Below, in pieces: positions 44,893-54,003 of a DNA stretch of 64,000 nucleotides. How positions within the stretch are numbered: the first letter of the stretch is position 1; every line of letters starts with the position of its first letter. The stretch comes from Thalassovita litoralis (GTDB taxonomy: Bacteria; Pseudomonadota; Alphaproteobacteria; Rhodobacterales; Rhodobacteraceae), in assembly GCF_900182725.1 (NCBI RefSeq), contig NZ_FXTO01000014.1, positions 30,964 through 94,963 of the forward strand, read 5' to 3'. The translations under genes and the position numbers were made by a program. Under the pieces are notes generated by a model. That model had not been told where the DNA came from. It saw only the letters and a program-made list of their open reading frames with translations, and did no database searches.

Positions 44893-46113
44893 TCAATGCC
44901 GCACCAATTCCTTCAGGGCGGCATCTTCTGTCATCCATTTACGCAGTGAATCCCGGATCGCGACCGCCATTTCCAACCGCCAGTTCGGATTGCCCAGATT
45001 TTTCAGATCGCGGGCATTCGACATGAACCCCACCTCCAGCAGGATCGACGGAATATCAGCCGATTTCAGCACCGAAAACGAAGCAAATCGTAAAGGCCGC
45101 GTATTGACCGGCACCTTTGCGGTGCGAAACCCCGTAATCATACCCCGCGCCAGACGTTCGGCACGGGGTTGGGTTTCCTGTCGCGCCATATCCATCAGGA
45201 TACCGGCCACAACATCGTCCTGCCCGCGCAAATCCACACCAGACAGAATATCGTCCCGGTCATGGCGCTCCGCCAATTGTTGCGTCGCCTCGTCACTGGC
45301 GCTGTCGCGCAATAAATGCAACGTCGCGCCCTGCGCCTGTCCTTCGGACAAAGCATCCGCATGAAGCGACAGGAACACATGCGCCCCAGCCTCGTGCGCG
45401 ATGGCTATCCGGCGTTCCAGCGATACGAATTCATCGTTTTCGCGGGTCAGGACCACCTGAAACCGGCCTGACCGCAGCAAGACTTCTTTCAGCTCCTTGG
45501 CAAAGGCCAGCATCAGATCTTTTTCTGCCTTGCCTTCCCGTTCCGCGCCGGGATCAATGCCGCCGTGACCGGGGTCCAGAACCACCACCAAGGGGCCGTC
45601 CCCGCGCGCCTGCCGTTGCGCCACCTGCGCAGGGGCAGGTAAATCCCAACGCGGATCATGCGGTGCGCCAGCTCCGGCGGCAAAGCTGGCCTGATCGACC
45701 GGCGCCATATCGACGCGCAGCCGCGCCTTTCCGCTGGTCGGATCAACCTTCATTTCCACAGCCTCCGGCGCCATCGGCCCGGCTAAATCCAGCACCATCC
45801 GCGACCATCCGGGCCGGAATGTCCCGAACCGCACCCCGCTGGCACGATCCGCATTCAGCAGCACATCGCTGGTCACGCCCGTCCAGTCGATTTCCCGAAA
45901 ATCCAGCACCAGACGCCGCGGTTCATCCAGCGTATACACCCGGAATGGTACGCCCTGCGTCAGCGCCAGTTCCAGCCTCAGCCCACCGCCCCACGCATCC
46001 GAGATCTGGGAATTGCCCACCTCGACCCGCGCCAGACCGCTGAAATCCTGCGCCCGCGCCGTGACCGGCAGCAACGCCACCAACACCAAAATAACCCGTA
46101 AAATTCTGCTCAT
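44893..46113 (-). CDS. amiC: N-acetylmuramoyl-L-alanine amidase
   Basis: Exported zinc amidase that cuts the stem peptide from muramic acid during cell separation. About 406 residues: signal peptide (1-21), N-terminal AMIN domain (about 25-135) for localisation, then Amidase_3. The zinc ligands are in VLDPGHGGIDPGA near residue 185, the Glu of EKDLML, and His in SLHADA near 245; the catalytic Glu is in LLEVGFMSN near 365. AmiC/AmiB assignment rests on the AMIN domain. It lies upstream of the PBP1A gene on the same strand. Confidence 0.94.
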   Translation of the reverse strand: MSRILRVILVLVALLPVTARAQDFSGLARVEVGNSQISDAWGGGLRLELALTQGVPFRVYTLDEPRRLVLDFREIDWTGVTSDVLLNADRASGVRFGTFRPGWSRMVLDLAGPMAPEAVEMKVDPTSGKARLRVDMAPVDQASFAAGAGAPHDPRWDLPAPAQVAQRQARGDGPLVVVLDPGHGGIDPGAEREGKAEKDLMLAFAKELKEVLLRSGRFQVVLTRENDEFVSLERRIAIAHEAGAHVFLSLHADALSEGQAQGATLHLLRDSASDEATQQLAERHDRDDILSGVDLRGQDDVVAGILMDMARQETQPRAERLARGMITGFRTAKVPVNTRPLRFASFSVLKSADIPSILLEVGFMSNARDLKNLGNPNWRLEMAVAIRDSLRKWMTEDAALKELVRH

Positions 46114-46177
46114 CCGCCCTGCCCGGCTGGTTTCACCTGAAAATAGCGCAAAGGGGCCGGGTCTGCCCAGCCCCTGC

Positions 46178-46199
46178 TTTCATCTTGCTATAAATACTC
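46178..46199 (+). repeat. AATACTC intergenic box
   Basis: TTTCATCTTGC-N4-AAATACTC, matching 12823-12850 except in the spacer. It lies between amiC and the aminotransferase gene. A GGGGC / GCCCC stem (46153-46175) precedes it, but the GC hairpins that follow the other copies are weaker here. Confidence 0.6.
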
Positions 46200-46216
46200 A
46201 AAGGCGCGACGCCGCG

Positions 46217-47365
46217 TCAGGCGCTGCGTTCTTGCATGAAACGAGTCAGCCGCCGCAGGCCTTCCTCCATATCCGCCGTTGATCGGGCATAGGAAAACCG
46301 CAACGTCCCTGCCCCGCGCACCGGATCGAAATCCAGCCCCGGCGTGACCGCGACACCGGCTTTTTCCAAAATCTCGGCGGCAAAGGCGCGGCTGTCATTG
46401 GTCAGATGGCTGACATCGGCATAAATATAGAACGCCCCATCCGGCGGCGCGATCCGGTCGAATCCGGCCTTGGGTAGTCCCTCGATCATCATGGCCCGGT
46501 TTTTCGCATAGACCGCCATATTCGCGTCCAGTTCCTCGCGGCATTCCATCGCGTGCAACGCGGCCACCTGACTGACATGGGGCGGGCAGATAAACATGTT
46601 CTGCGCGATCCGTTCGACCAGCCGCACATGATCTTCTGGCACGACCATCCAACCCACACGCCATCCGGTCATGCTGAAATACTTGGAAAACGAATTGATC
46701 ACATAACAATCATCCGTGACTTCCAGCGCCGTGACCGCCTTGGCCTCGTATTCGATGCCGTGGTAAATTTCATCGCTGATGAAACTGGTTCCGGTTTCCG
46801 CACAAGCCCCCACCAACGCCGCCATCGCATCACGGTCCAGCATAGTCCCCGACGGGTTCGCAGGCGAGGCCACCATCAACCCATCCAGATTAAGCCCTGC
46901 AAAATCCGCAGGCACAGGTTGCAGCCGGTTTTCCGGGCGGGCGGGCAATCCCACGGGTTCCAGATCCAGCGCCTTCAGGATTTGCCGATACGAAGGATAC
47001 CCCGGTTCGCCAATCCCCACCCGTGCGCCGCGATCAAACAACGCGGTAAAGGCCAGAATAAACGCCCCGCTGGACCCCGGTGTCACAACAACCCGGTTCC
47101 AATCCAGATCGACGTTATACCATTCCCCATATAGTTGCGCGATCCGCTTGCGAAGTGCGGGCAACCCCAAGGCCACGGTATAGCCCAACGCATCCTGTTC
47201 CATCGCCTGCGCCAAGGCTCGCCGTGCGCCTGCCGGGGCTGGCGTGCTGGGCTGGCCCACTTCCATGTGGATGATATGGCGCCCGGCTTCTTCGGCGGCG
47301 CGGGCGGCCTCCATCACGTCCATCACAATAAAGGGATCAACCTCGCCACGCCTTGAGTTTCGCAT
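46217..47365 (-). CDS. Class I/II PLP-dependent aminotransferase
   Basis: About 382 residues of the fold-type I aminotransferases. Signatures are the substrate-binding VGQPSTPAP near residue 37, the Asn and Asp of ASPANPSG and ISDEIYHGIEY, and the PLP Lys in NSFSKYFSMTGWRVGW near 230, with the C-terminal Arg in LRFSYA. The family spans aspartate, tyrosine and kynurenine aminotransferases; the donor cannot be fixed. The start at 47365 has AGGAAGATAG upstream; the open frame extends 73 codons more, but with atypical codon use. Divergent from the M48/TPR gene. Confidence 0.9.
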   Translation of the reverse strand: MRNSRRGEVDPFIVMDVMEAARAAEEAGRHIIHMEVGQPSTPAPAGARRALAQAMEQDALGYTVALGLPALRKRIAQLYGEWYNVDLDWNRVVVTPGSSGAFILAFTALFDRGARVGIGEPGYPSYRQILKALDLEPVGLPARPENRLQPVPADFAGLNLDGLMVASPANPSGTMLDRDAMAALVGACAETGTSFISDEIYHGIEYEAKAVTALEVTDDCYVINSFSKYFSMTGWRVGWMVVPEDHVRLVERIAQNMFICPPHVSQVAALHAMECREELDANMAVYAKNRAMMIEGLPKAGFDRIAPPDGAFYIYADVSHLTNDSRAFAAEILEKAGVAVTPGLDFDPVRGAGTLRFSYARSTADMEEGLRRLTRFMQERSA

Positions 47366-47427
47366 CTCTATCTTCCTATGGTGCCATGTAAGAAGCGCCA
47401 ATTCACAGGGAAACAGGCACGCCGTCA

Positions 47428-48756
47428 ATGCCACAGCTACGCCAGATCGCCGCAGTTTTGACGATCCTTCTGTGTATGGCCCTGCCTGCGCGGGCGGTGA
47501 CGCTGTTGCGCGATGCCGATATCGAACACGCGCTGTCCCGTCTGGCGCGGCCTGTGCTGACAGCCGCGGGTCTGCCTGCGTCATCGATTCAGGTGATGGT
47601 GATTGATGATCACACCTATAACGCCTTTATCGTTGATAATCGGCATATCTTTATTCATTCCGGCCTGTTGCTGAAACTGACCAGCGCCGCGCAATTGCAA
47701 TCGGTGATCGCCCACGAAGCCGCCCATATCGCCAATGGCCATATTGCCCGCCGGATGCAAAACGCCCGCGCGGCGAATACGCTGGCCGGGCTGGGGATGG
47801 CGTTGGCCGCTGCCGCGGCGGTCAGTTCGGGTAACAGCTCTGCGGCCTCGGGGATTGGGCTGGGGATGGCCGGATCGGCCCAGCGGGTGTTTTTGGGTCA
47901 CACCCGCGCCGAAGAAAGCGCCGCCGATACATCTGGCCTGCGCTACATGGTCAGTGCAGGCATCCCGCCACAGGCCTTTCTGGAAGTTCTGGATATTTTT
48001 CGCGGTCAGGACATGCTGGCGGAAAATCGGCAAGACCCCTATGCCCGCACCCATCCACTGTCCCGCGACCGGCTGCGCGCGATCAAGGCCCTGTCAGCAG
48101 GCCTGACAGATCACACCAAGCCGAACCCAGATGCCGAATACTGGTTTGCCCGCGCCCAAGGAAAACTGTCAGCCTATGAACGCGCGTCCAGTTGGACGCT
48201 GCGCCGCGCGGCCAAAAGCCTGACGCCGGATATTCAGGTGATGCGCGAAGCGGTCGCCTATCACCGCAAACCCGATACCGCCCGCGCCATCGCCAGCGCC
48301 GACCGTTTGGTGGCGATGCGGCCAAAGGACGCCTTCGCCCATGATCTGCGTGGGCAAATCCTGCTGGAAAGCCGCAAAGCACAAGCCGCAGTCGCCGCCA
48401 CCAAAACCGCCGCATCACTGGCCCCCGATAATGCGCTGGTACTGGGGGGATATGGGCGAGCGCTGCTGGCCGCCGGACAGGCAAAAAACGCCCAGCAAGT
48501 TCTTGAAAAAGCGCATAGAAAAGATGCAAACGATCCGCACCTTTTGCGTGATCTTGCTATGGCCTATGCGCAGACCGGGCAAACCGGGCTGGCCTCGGTC
48601 GTGACAGCGGAACGCTATGCGCTGATCGGTCGACCCAAAGATGCGCTGATCCATGCCAAACGCGCCGAGGGGTTACTGCCTCGCGGCTCCGCCCCTTGGC
48701 TTCGGGCGCAGGATGTGATTTCTGCCTCGGAAGCCGCTGTAAAACAAAGGAATTGA
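47428..48756 (+). CDS. Periplasmic M48 metalloprotease with TPR domain (BepA-like)
   Basis: A 442-residue exported protein: signal peptide (about 1-23), M48 peptidase domain with zinc site HEAAH near residue 96 and third ligand Glu in RAEESAADTSG near 157, then C-terminal TPR helices (about 230-430). This is the BepA/YfgC plan, where the protease checks outer-membrane protein assembly such as LptD. It lies just upstream of a DsbA-family gene (1-nt gap), so disulfide formation and outer-membrane quality control may be co-expressed. Confidence 0.92.
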   Translation: MPQLRQIAAVLTILLCMALPARAVTLLRDADIEHALSRLARPVLTAAGLPASSIQVMVIDDHTYNAFIVDNRHIFIHSGLLLKLTSAAQLQSVIAHEAAHIANGHIARRMQNARAANTLAGLGMALAAAAAVSSGNSSAASGIGLGMAGSAQRVFLGHTRAEESAADTSGLRYMVSAGIPPQAFLEVLDIFRGQDMLAENRQDPYARTHPLSRDRLRAIKALSAGLTDHTKPNPDAEYWFARAQGKLSAYERASSWTLRRAAKSLTPDIQVMREAVAYHRKPDTARAIASADRLVAMRPKDAFAHDLRGQILLESRKAQAAVAATKTAASLAPDNALVLGGYGRALLAAGQAKNAQQVLEKAHRKDANDPHLLRDLAMAYAQTGQTGLASVVTAERYALIGRPKDALIHAKRAEGLLPRGSAPWLRAQDVISASEAAVKQRN

Positions 48757-48757
48757 T

Positions 48758-49507
48758 ATGAAAAAACTTCTCGCCTCTGCGGCGCTGATCGCGGCTGGTT
48801 TCGCCGCCCCGGCCCAGGCTTTTGACATCTCTGCTATGTCGGATGACGAACGCGCCGCGTTCCGTGCTGAAATCCGCGCCTATCTTCTGGAAAACCCCGA
48901 AGTGATCCTGGAGGCGTATCAAATCTATGAAAGCCGCCAGCAACAGGCACAGGTTCAGGCCGAACAACAGATGGTTCAGGCCTATGCCAAGCAAATCTTT
49001 GAAGACCCCAATAGCTGGGTTGGCGGCAACCCGGATGGTGACATCACGCTGGTTGAATTCATGGATTACCGCTGTGGCTACTGCAAAAAGGCCTTTGACG
49101 AGGTGAACCAACTGATCGAAGCAGACGGAAATATCCGTTTCATCGTCAAAGAGTTCCCGATTCTGGGCGAACAGTCGGTTCTGGCCTCGCGGTTTGCGAT
49201 TGCGACGAAACTGGTCGCGGGCGATGACGCCTATGAAAAGGTCCATAACGAACTGATGGGCTTCAAGGGCAATATCGCGGAAAAATCGCTGGCGCGGCTG
49301 GCGGACAAGCTGGACCTGGATACCGATGCGATCGTGGCGAAACTGAACGATCCGCAGGTGAACCAAATCCTCAGCGACAATCACACGCTGGCCGGGGCGC
49401 TGCAAATCTCTGGCACGCCGACCTTTGTGTTGGAACAGGAAATGCTGCGCGGCTACGTACCGCTGGCAAATATGATGGAACTGGTGGCCGCCGTTCGTGC
49501 GGATTAA
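48758..49507 (+). CDS. DsbA-family thiol oxidoreductase (Com1/ScsC-like)
   Basis: A 249-residue exported protein: signal peptide (about 1-21), an N-terminal helical extension (about 26-85) as in Com1/ScsC proteins, and a thioredoxin-fold domain with redox CGYC near residue 110 and the cis-Pro in SGTPTFV near 220. The N-terminal helices in relatives mediate oligomerisation, so it may act as isomerase or oxidase. It starts 1 nt after the BepA-like gene and its last codons overlap the next gene by 11 nt. Confidence 0.92.
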   Translation: MKKLLASAALIAAGFAAPAQAFDISAMSDDERAAFRAEIRAYLLENPEVILEAYQIYESRQQQAQVQAEQQMVQAYAKQIFEDPNSWVGGNPDGDITLVEFMDYRCGYCKKAFDEVNQLIEADGNIRFIVKEFPILGEQSVLASRFAIATKLVAGDDAYEKVHNELMGFKGNIAEKSLARLADKLDLDTDAIVAKLNDPQVNQILSDNHTLAGALQISGTPTFVLEQEMLRGYVPLANMMELVAAVRAD

Positions 49508-50021
49508 GCCCTTCCTTGTGGTCTTGTTGACCGCGACAACCGCGCAGGCTGCGGAGACTGATTTTCGCAGCCTGACCCCCACGGAACGCGCCCTGATGGG
49601 GCGCGAAATCCGGCAGGTTCTATTGGCCGATCCGGCGCTGACCCTGCCCGCGTTTCAGCCTGACCGCCCAGCCGTTCCGACCGCCGCCTTGGGGTATCGT
49701 GATGAAATCGACGCGGATCGCGCCCTGCTGGTGGAACTGGCCCCTCAGTTGTTCGCGCAACCCGTGGCCGGGCCGGAAAATGTCCCGCGCCTGACGATTA
49801 TTACAGCCCCCGATTGCCCGGACTGTGTTGCAAAGCTGGACATGCTGACAGATTGGGCCACGGCCGGACGCATCCACCTGTATCAGCTACCGCTGAACGC
49901 CCCCGCCGCGCAAAAGCTGGGGTTGGATACCGCCCCCAGCTATGTCTTTGAAACCATGATCGTGCGCGGCGATGTTCCCGCCGTGGTTTTGGAAAAATAC
50001 CTTGCGAAGCAAGTTCGTTAG
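49497..50021 (+). CDS. Small exported thioredoxin-fold protein with CPDC
   Basis: A 174-residue protein beginning at a GTG inside the previous gene (11-bp overlap, different frame). It has a signal peptide (MRIKPFLVVLLTATTAQA), an N-terminal helical stretch (SLTPTERALMGREIRQVLLADP) that echoes the one in the DsbA-family neighbour, and a shorter thioredoxin-like domain with CPDC near residue 105. A DTAPSYVF segment stands where the cis-Pro loop should be. It looks like a reduced paralogue of the upstream gene. I know no named family; partner or specialised isomerase are possible. Confidence 0.75.
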   Translation: MRIKPFLVVLLTATTAQAAETDFRSLTPTERALMGREIRQVLLADPALTLPAFQPDRPAVPTAALGYRDEIDADRALLVELAPQLFAQPVAGPENVPRLTIITAPDCPDCVAKLDMLTDWATAGRIHLYQLPLNAPAAQKLGLDTAPSYVFETMIVRGDVPAVVLEKYLAKQVR

Positions 50022-50030
50022 AGGGCGTTT

Positions 50031-51164
50031 TTAAACGTCCTCATCCATCACTTCGACTTGGCCCGCCTCAATCGCTTCGGCGCGTTTTTCCACCTCGGCC
50101 ACGATATGATCGACCATCTGATCGTTGCTCATCTTATGGCTGGCCTTGCCCGCCAGATACACCATGCCAGACCCGGCCCCGCCGCCGGTAAAGCCCACAT
50201 CGGTCATCAGCGCCTCTCCGGGGCCATTGACCACGCAGCCGATGATGCTCAGGCTCATGGGCGTTTTGATATGTTCCAGCCGTTTTTCCAGCGTTTCCAC
50301 GGTTTTGATCACATCAAACCCCTGCCGTGCGCAGGACGGGCAGGAAATGATATTCACCCCGCGATGCCGCAGGCCCAGCGATTTCAGGATTTCATATCCG
50401 ACCTTCACCTCTTCTACCGGGTCGGCAGACAGGGAAACGCGGATCGTATCGCCAATACCCATCCACAGCAGATTGCCCAACCCGATCGAGGATTTGATCG
50501 TCCCGGACATCAGCCCCCCGGCCTCGGTAATGCCCAGATGGATCGGCGCATCCGTGCGTTCGGCCAGTTGTTGATACGCCGCCGCCGCCATGAACACATC
50601 GCTGGCCTTCACGCTGATTTTGAATTCGTGGAAATCATTGTCCTGAAGAATGCGGATATGCTCCATCCCGGATTCAACCATAGCATCGGGACAGGGTTCG
50701 CCGTATTTTTCCAACAGATGCTTTTCCAGCGATCCGGCATTCACACCGATCCGAATGGAGCACCCATGATCCCGTGCCGCCTGAATGACTTCTTTCACCC
50801 GTTCGGGCGACCCGATATTTCCGGGGTTGATCCGCAGACAAGCCGCACCGGCCTGCGCCGATTCAATCCCGCGCCGGTAATGGAAATGAATATCCGCCAC
50901 AATCGGCACAGGGCTTTCGCGCACGATTTCCCTGAGCGCCTTGGACGACCCTTCGTCAGGCACCGACACGCGTACAATATCTGCCCCGGCATCTGCCGCG
51001 CGCTGGATTTGATCAATGGTCGCTTTGACATCGGTGGTCAGCGTGTTGGTCATGGTCTGCACCGAAATCGGCGCGTCCCCCCCAACAGCCACGGGGCCAA
51101 CATGGATTTTTCGGCTTTCGCGGCGATAGATATTGCGCCACGGGCGAACATGGTTCAGCGACAT
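50031..51164 (-). CDS. ispG: HMBPP synthase (IspG)
   Basis: 4Fe-4S enzyme of the MEP isoprenoid pathway, converting ME-cPP to HMBPP. The 377-residue protein is the two-domain bacterial form: TIM barrel (1-260) and C-terminal cluster domain with cysteines in [12 protein letters not shown] near residue 270 and in [12 protein letters not shown] near 305. It lies downstream of rodZ on the same strand, a conserved neighbourhood. A hairpin-prone GGGGG...CCCCC region (about 51206-51240) precedes it. Confidence 0.96.
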   Translation of the reverse strand: MSLNHVRPWRNIYRRESRKIHVGPVAVGGDAPISVQTMTNTLTTDVKATIDQIQRAADAGADIVRVSVPDEGSSKALREIVRESPVPIVADIHFHYRRGIESAQAGAACLRINPGNIGSPERVKEVIQAARDHGCSIRIGVNAGSLEKHLLEKYGEPCPDAMVESGMEHIRILQDNDFHEFKISVKASDVFMAAAAYQQLAERTDAPIHLGITEAGGLMSGTIKSSIGLGNLLWMGIGDTIRVSLSADPVEEVKVGYEILKSLGLRHRGVNIISCPSCARQGFDVIKTVETLEKRLEHIKTPMSLSIIGCVVNGPGEALMTDVGFTGGGAGSGMVYLAGKASHKMSNDQMVDHIVAEVEKRAEAIEAGQVEVMDEDV

Positions 51165-51270
51165 GCGTCCCGTCCTTGGATCATTGGGTTCTGTGGGCTA
51201 AATAGCGCCCCCCGGCCTGCGCTTCAATGCGGCCAAGGGGGTATTCACAAATGATACCGAAACGGTGCGA

Positions 51271-52500
51271 TCAATCCGCCACGGGCTGCGGCAGGGTATC
51301 GACCTGCGCCACAGTCCGGGCCAATTCCTGATGCTGGGCCAGATCCGCCACCGTATACGCCGAGGTCAGATTATCCACCGACAGCGCCAGATTGCTGGTG
51401 ACAGTCCCACGATTGCCGACCGGGCCGTAATGTTGGCCGTTCACCGCGAAATAAATCGCGCTGGATTCCCCTACCCGCAATGTCGGGGCTTCCTCGGTTT
51501 GCGGTACGATCCAGCGGTCGCCAGCTTCCATGATCCCCTCGAAGATCACGCTGCCATCGGCGGCCCGCACGCGCACCCACGCCGGGCGCACAGCCACCAT
51601 TTCCACACCGGGAGCGGCCTGTTCGACCACCTGCGGCACCGACGGAACCGAGGACGGTTCACGGGCGCCCCCAGTGACAGAGGCCATCTGTACTGGCTGT
51701 TCGTCTTCGGCACGGAAACTGCCAACCGTATCGGGGTTCAACGTCGAAATCGGAGCATCGCGCGCCACCATCACGGGCACGTCCAGCGCCTGTGGGCGAT
51801 ACAACCTGTCCAGCGCCTCGGCGCTGGGGGGAGTATACAACCCCGTACCGCCGGTGCGCGCATCTGCCGCCTGTTCGCGGCCCAGCGGGCGGTTCGCCAG
51901 CGGGTCCAGATCGGCGAGCACATCGGGGGTATTTTCAACCGGGGCCAACTGTACGCGCTGCACCTCGTTCAAAACGGTATACCCACCAAACCCGATAGAG
52001 CCAATCAACAGTAACAACACAAGCGCCGAACCAATGGCACCGGGTTCAACCCGTGCAAAGAATGCTTCTTTCGATGGGGCGAATGGCGTCGCTGCCGTGG
52101 CGAACGGGTCCCGTTCAGACACGATGGGCGCGGCAGGTGTTGGTTTTTTGCGGATCGAAGATGCCTCGGCTGACATACCGTGTGCGGTGGAAAATCCGCT
52201 TTCACGGCAAAAATCCACAAAGGCCTGATCCGGGTCCATCCCCAGATAGCGGGCATATGACCGCACATAGCCAGCAATAAAACCGGGCGTGTCAAAAGCC
52301 GAGGGATCGGCATTTTCTATGGCAGCGATATAGGACGCCTTGATGCGCAGCTCGCGCTGCACATCCAGCAAGGATTTCCCCATCGTGGCCCGTTCGCCAC
52401 GCATGGAGTCCCCCAAACGCATCTCGAACGCGTCGAAACCTTTCGGCTCGACCTGTGGCTCCTCGTCCATACGCGGTGTCTTGCGCCTGATCATCCCCAT
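51271..52500 (-). CDS. rodZ: RodZ-like HTH membrane protein
   Basis: Links the cell-shape machinery to the membrane in other bacteria. About 409 residues: an N-terminal Xre-type HTH (about 26-95; SLLDVQRELRIKASYIAAIE, then SYARYLGMD), one membrane span near 157-178, a Pro/Ala-rich periplasmic linker and a C-terminal DUF4115-type beta domain (about 310-375). A second in-frame ATG at 52494 is equally placed relative to AGGGG. No mreB is in the window. Upstream of ispG. Confidence 0.88.
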   Translation of the reverse strand: MGMIRRKTPRMDEEPQVEPKGFDAFEMRLGDSMRGERATMGKSLLDVQRELRIKASYIAAIENADPSAFDTPGFIAGYVRSYARYLGMDPDQAFVDFCRESGFSTAHGMSAEASSIRKKPTPAAPIVSERDPFATAATPFAPSKEAFFARVEPGAIGSALVLLLLIGSIGFGGYTVLNEVQRVQLAPVENTPDVLADLDPLANRPLGREQAADARTGGTGLYTPPSAEALDRLYRPQALDVPVMVARDAPISTLNPDTVGSFRAEDEQPVQMASVTGGAREPSSVPSVPQVVEQAAPGVEMVAVRPAWVRVRAADGSVIFEGIMEAGDRWIVPQTEEAPTLRVGESSAIYFAVNGQHYGPVGNRGTVTSNLALSVDNLTSAYTVADLAQHQELARTVAQVDTLPQPVAD

Positions 52501-52603
52501 CTGCCCCTAAGCTTCGCCGCTTGCCGAACCTGCTCGATTCGAGATACGACCTTTCTTTCCGCCAGCGTAGCATAACTCAAGGACAAATGCAGTCTGCGGA
52601 GGT

Positions 52604-53833
52604 TCAGGCGGACATTTCGGCACGATTCAGCTTACACTGCGCCCAAAGCCCATCCAGCGCACGGACAAGGTGATCCATTTCCGCCGCGCCATGCACCGGG
52701 GACGGGGTAAAGCGCAACCGTTCCGTACCGCGCGGCACCGTTGGGAAATTGATCGGCTGCACATAGGCCCCGTATCCATCCAGCAGCATATCCGACAGCA
52801 TTTTGGTATGAACCGGATCGCCCACGATCACCGGCACGATATGGCTGCCGTGGTCGATGATCGGCAGGCCCAGCCCCTTCAGGCGGGTTTTCAGGATTTT
52901 CGCCTGCGTCTGGTGTTTGTCCCGCAGCTTTTGCCCCTCGGCTGTTTTCAGGAACGCAACCGACGCAGTGGCCCCCGCCGCCAGCGTTGGCGCCAGCGAG
53001 GTCGAGAAGATAAAGCCCGGCGCATAAGACCGCACCGCATCACACATTTTGGCGCTGGCCGCGATATAGCCGCCCATCACGCCATAGGCCTTGGCCAGCG
53101 TACCGTTGATAATATCCAGCCGATGCATCAGCCGATCCCGTTCCGCCACACCGCCACCGCGCGGGCCGTACATGCCGACAGCGTGAACCTCGTCAATATA
53201 GGTCAGGGCGTTGAATTCGTCTGCCAGATCGCAAATGGCTTCGATTGGACCAAAATCGCCGTCCATCGAATAGACCGATTCAAAGGCGATCAGCTTGGGC
53301 GCGGCGGGATCGTCCGCCGCCAGCAATTCGCGCAGATGGGCCACGTCATTATGCCGGAACACGCGCTTGGCCCCGCCATTGCGGCGCACCCCTTCGATCA
53401 TCGAGGCGTGGTTCAATTCATCCGAATAGATGATCAGCCCCGGAAACAGTTTGGGCAACGTGCTGAGCGTGGCATCATTGGCAATATAGGCGCTGGTAAA
53501 TACAAGCGCGGCTTCCTTGCCATGCAGGTCGGCCAGTTCGGCCTCCAGCCGTTTGTGATAGACCGTGGTGCCGGAAATATTCCGCGTCCCGCCCGATCCC
53601 GCGCCGGTGGCGTCGATTGCTTCGTGCATGGCGGCCAGAACCACGGGATGCTGCCCCATGCCCAGATAATCGTTGCCACACCAGACAGTGATGTCTTTTT
53701 CCGTCCCGTCGGGCCGCTGCCAGACCGCGTGAGGAAACTGGCCCTTCTTCCGTTCGATGTCGATGAAAGTACGATAGCGTCCTTCGCTGTGCAAAGCGTT
53801 CAGCGCCTGATCCAGTTGAGCCGAATAATCCAC
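52604..53833 (-). CDS. hemA: 5-aminolevulinate synthase
   Basis: PLP enzyme of the Shemin pathway: condenses glycine and succinyl-CoA to 5-aminolevulinate for heme and tetrapyrroles. The 409-residue protein has the glycine-rich [11 protein letters not shown] near residue 80, the Asp of [15 protein letters not shown] and the PLP Lys in [12 protein letters not shown] near 248. This C4 route is typical of alphaproteobacteria. An Fnr-type box lies 90-103 nt upstream of the start, so oxygen control is likely. Confidence 0.97.
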   Translation of the reverse strand: MDYSAQLDQALNALHSEGRYRTFIDIERKKGQFPHAVWQRPDGTEKDITVWCGNDYLGMGQHPVVLAAMHEAIDATGAGSGGTRNISGTTVYHKRLEAELADLHGKEAALVFTSAYIANDATLSTLPKLFPGLIIYSDELNHASMIEGVRRNGGAKRVFRHNDVAHLRELLAADDPAAPKLIAFESVYSMDGDFGPIEAICDLADEFNALTYIDEVHAVGMYGPRGGGVAERDRLMHRLDIINGTLAKAYGVMGGYIAASAKMCDAVRSYAPGFIFSTSLAPTLAAGATASVAFLKTAEGQKLRDKHQTQAKILKTRLKGLGLPIIDHGSHIVPVIVGDPVHTKMLSDMLLDGYGAYVQPINFPTVPRGTERLRFTPSPVHGAAEMDHLVRALDGLWAQCKLNRAEMSA

Positions 53834-53922
53834 GGGGGTCTTCCTTGTCTTGTTCGCATATGCCTGCCTTTTGAGCAGGGTTTTCCCATGTCTTGCCTTA
53901 GGCCCATACCCTGCCCGCCACC

Positions 53923-53936
53923 TTGATTTCCATCAA
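53923..53936. promoter_or_regulatory. Fnr-type box upstream of hemA
   Basis: TTGAT-TTCC-ATCAA, a perfect match to the Fnr/FnrL consensus TTGAT-N4-ATCAA. It lies 90 nt from hemA (53833) and 68 nt from the divergent dipeptidase gene (54004). In R. sphaeroides FnrL controls hemA from such a box, so hemA is the more likely target. Confidence 0.85.
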
Positions 53937-54003
53937 GTCCCCCTCTGGACAGTGCGGCACCGGATGCTACGCTTCGCCCCAAACAGACACAGGAGCGACC
54001 CCG

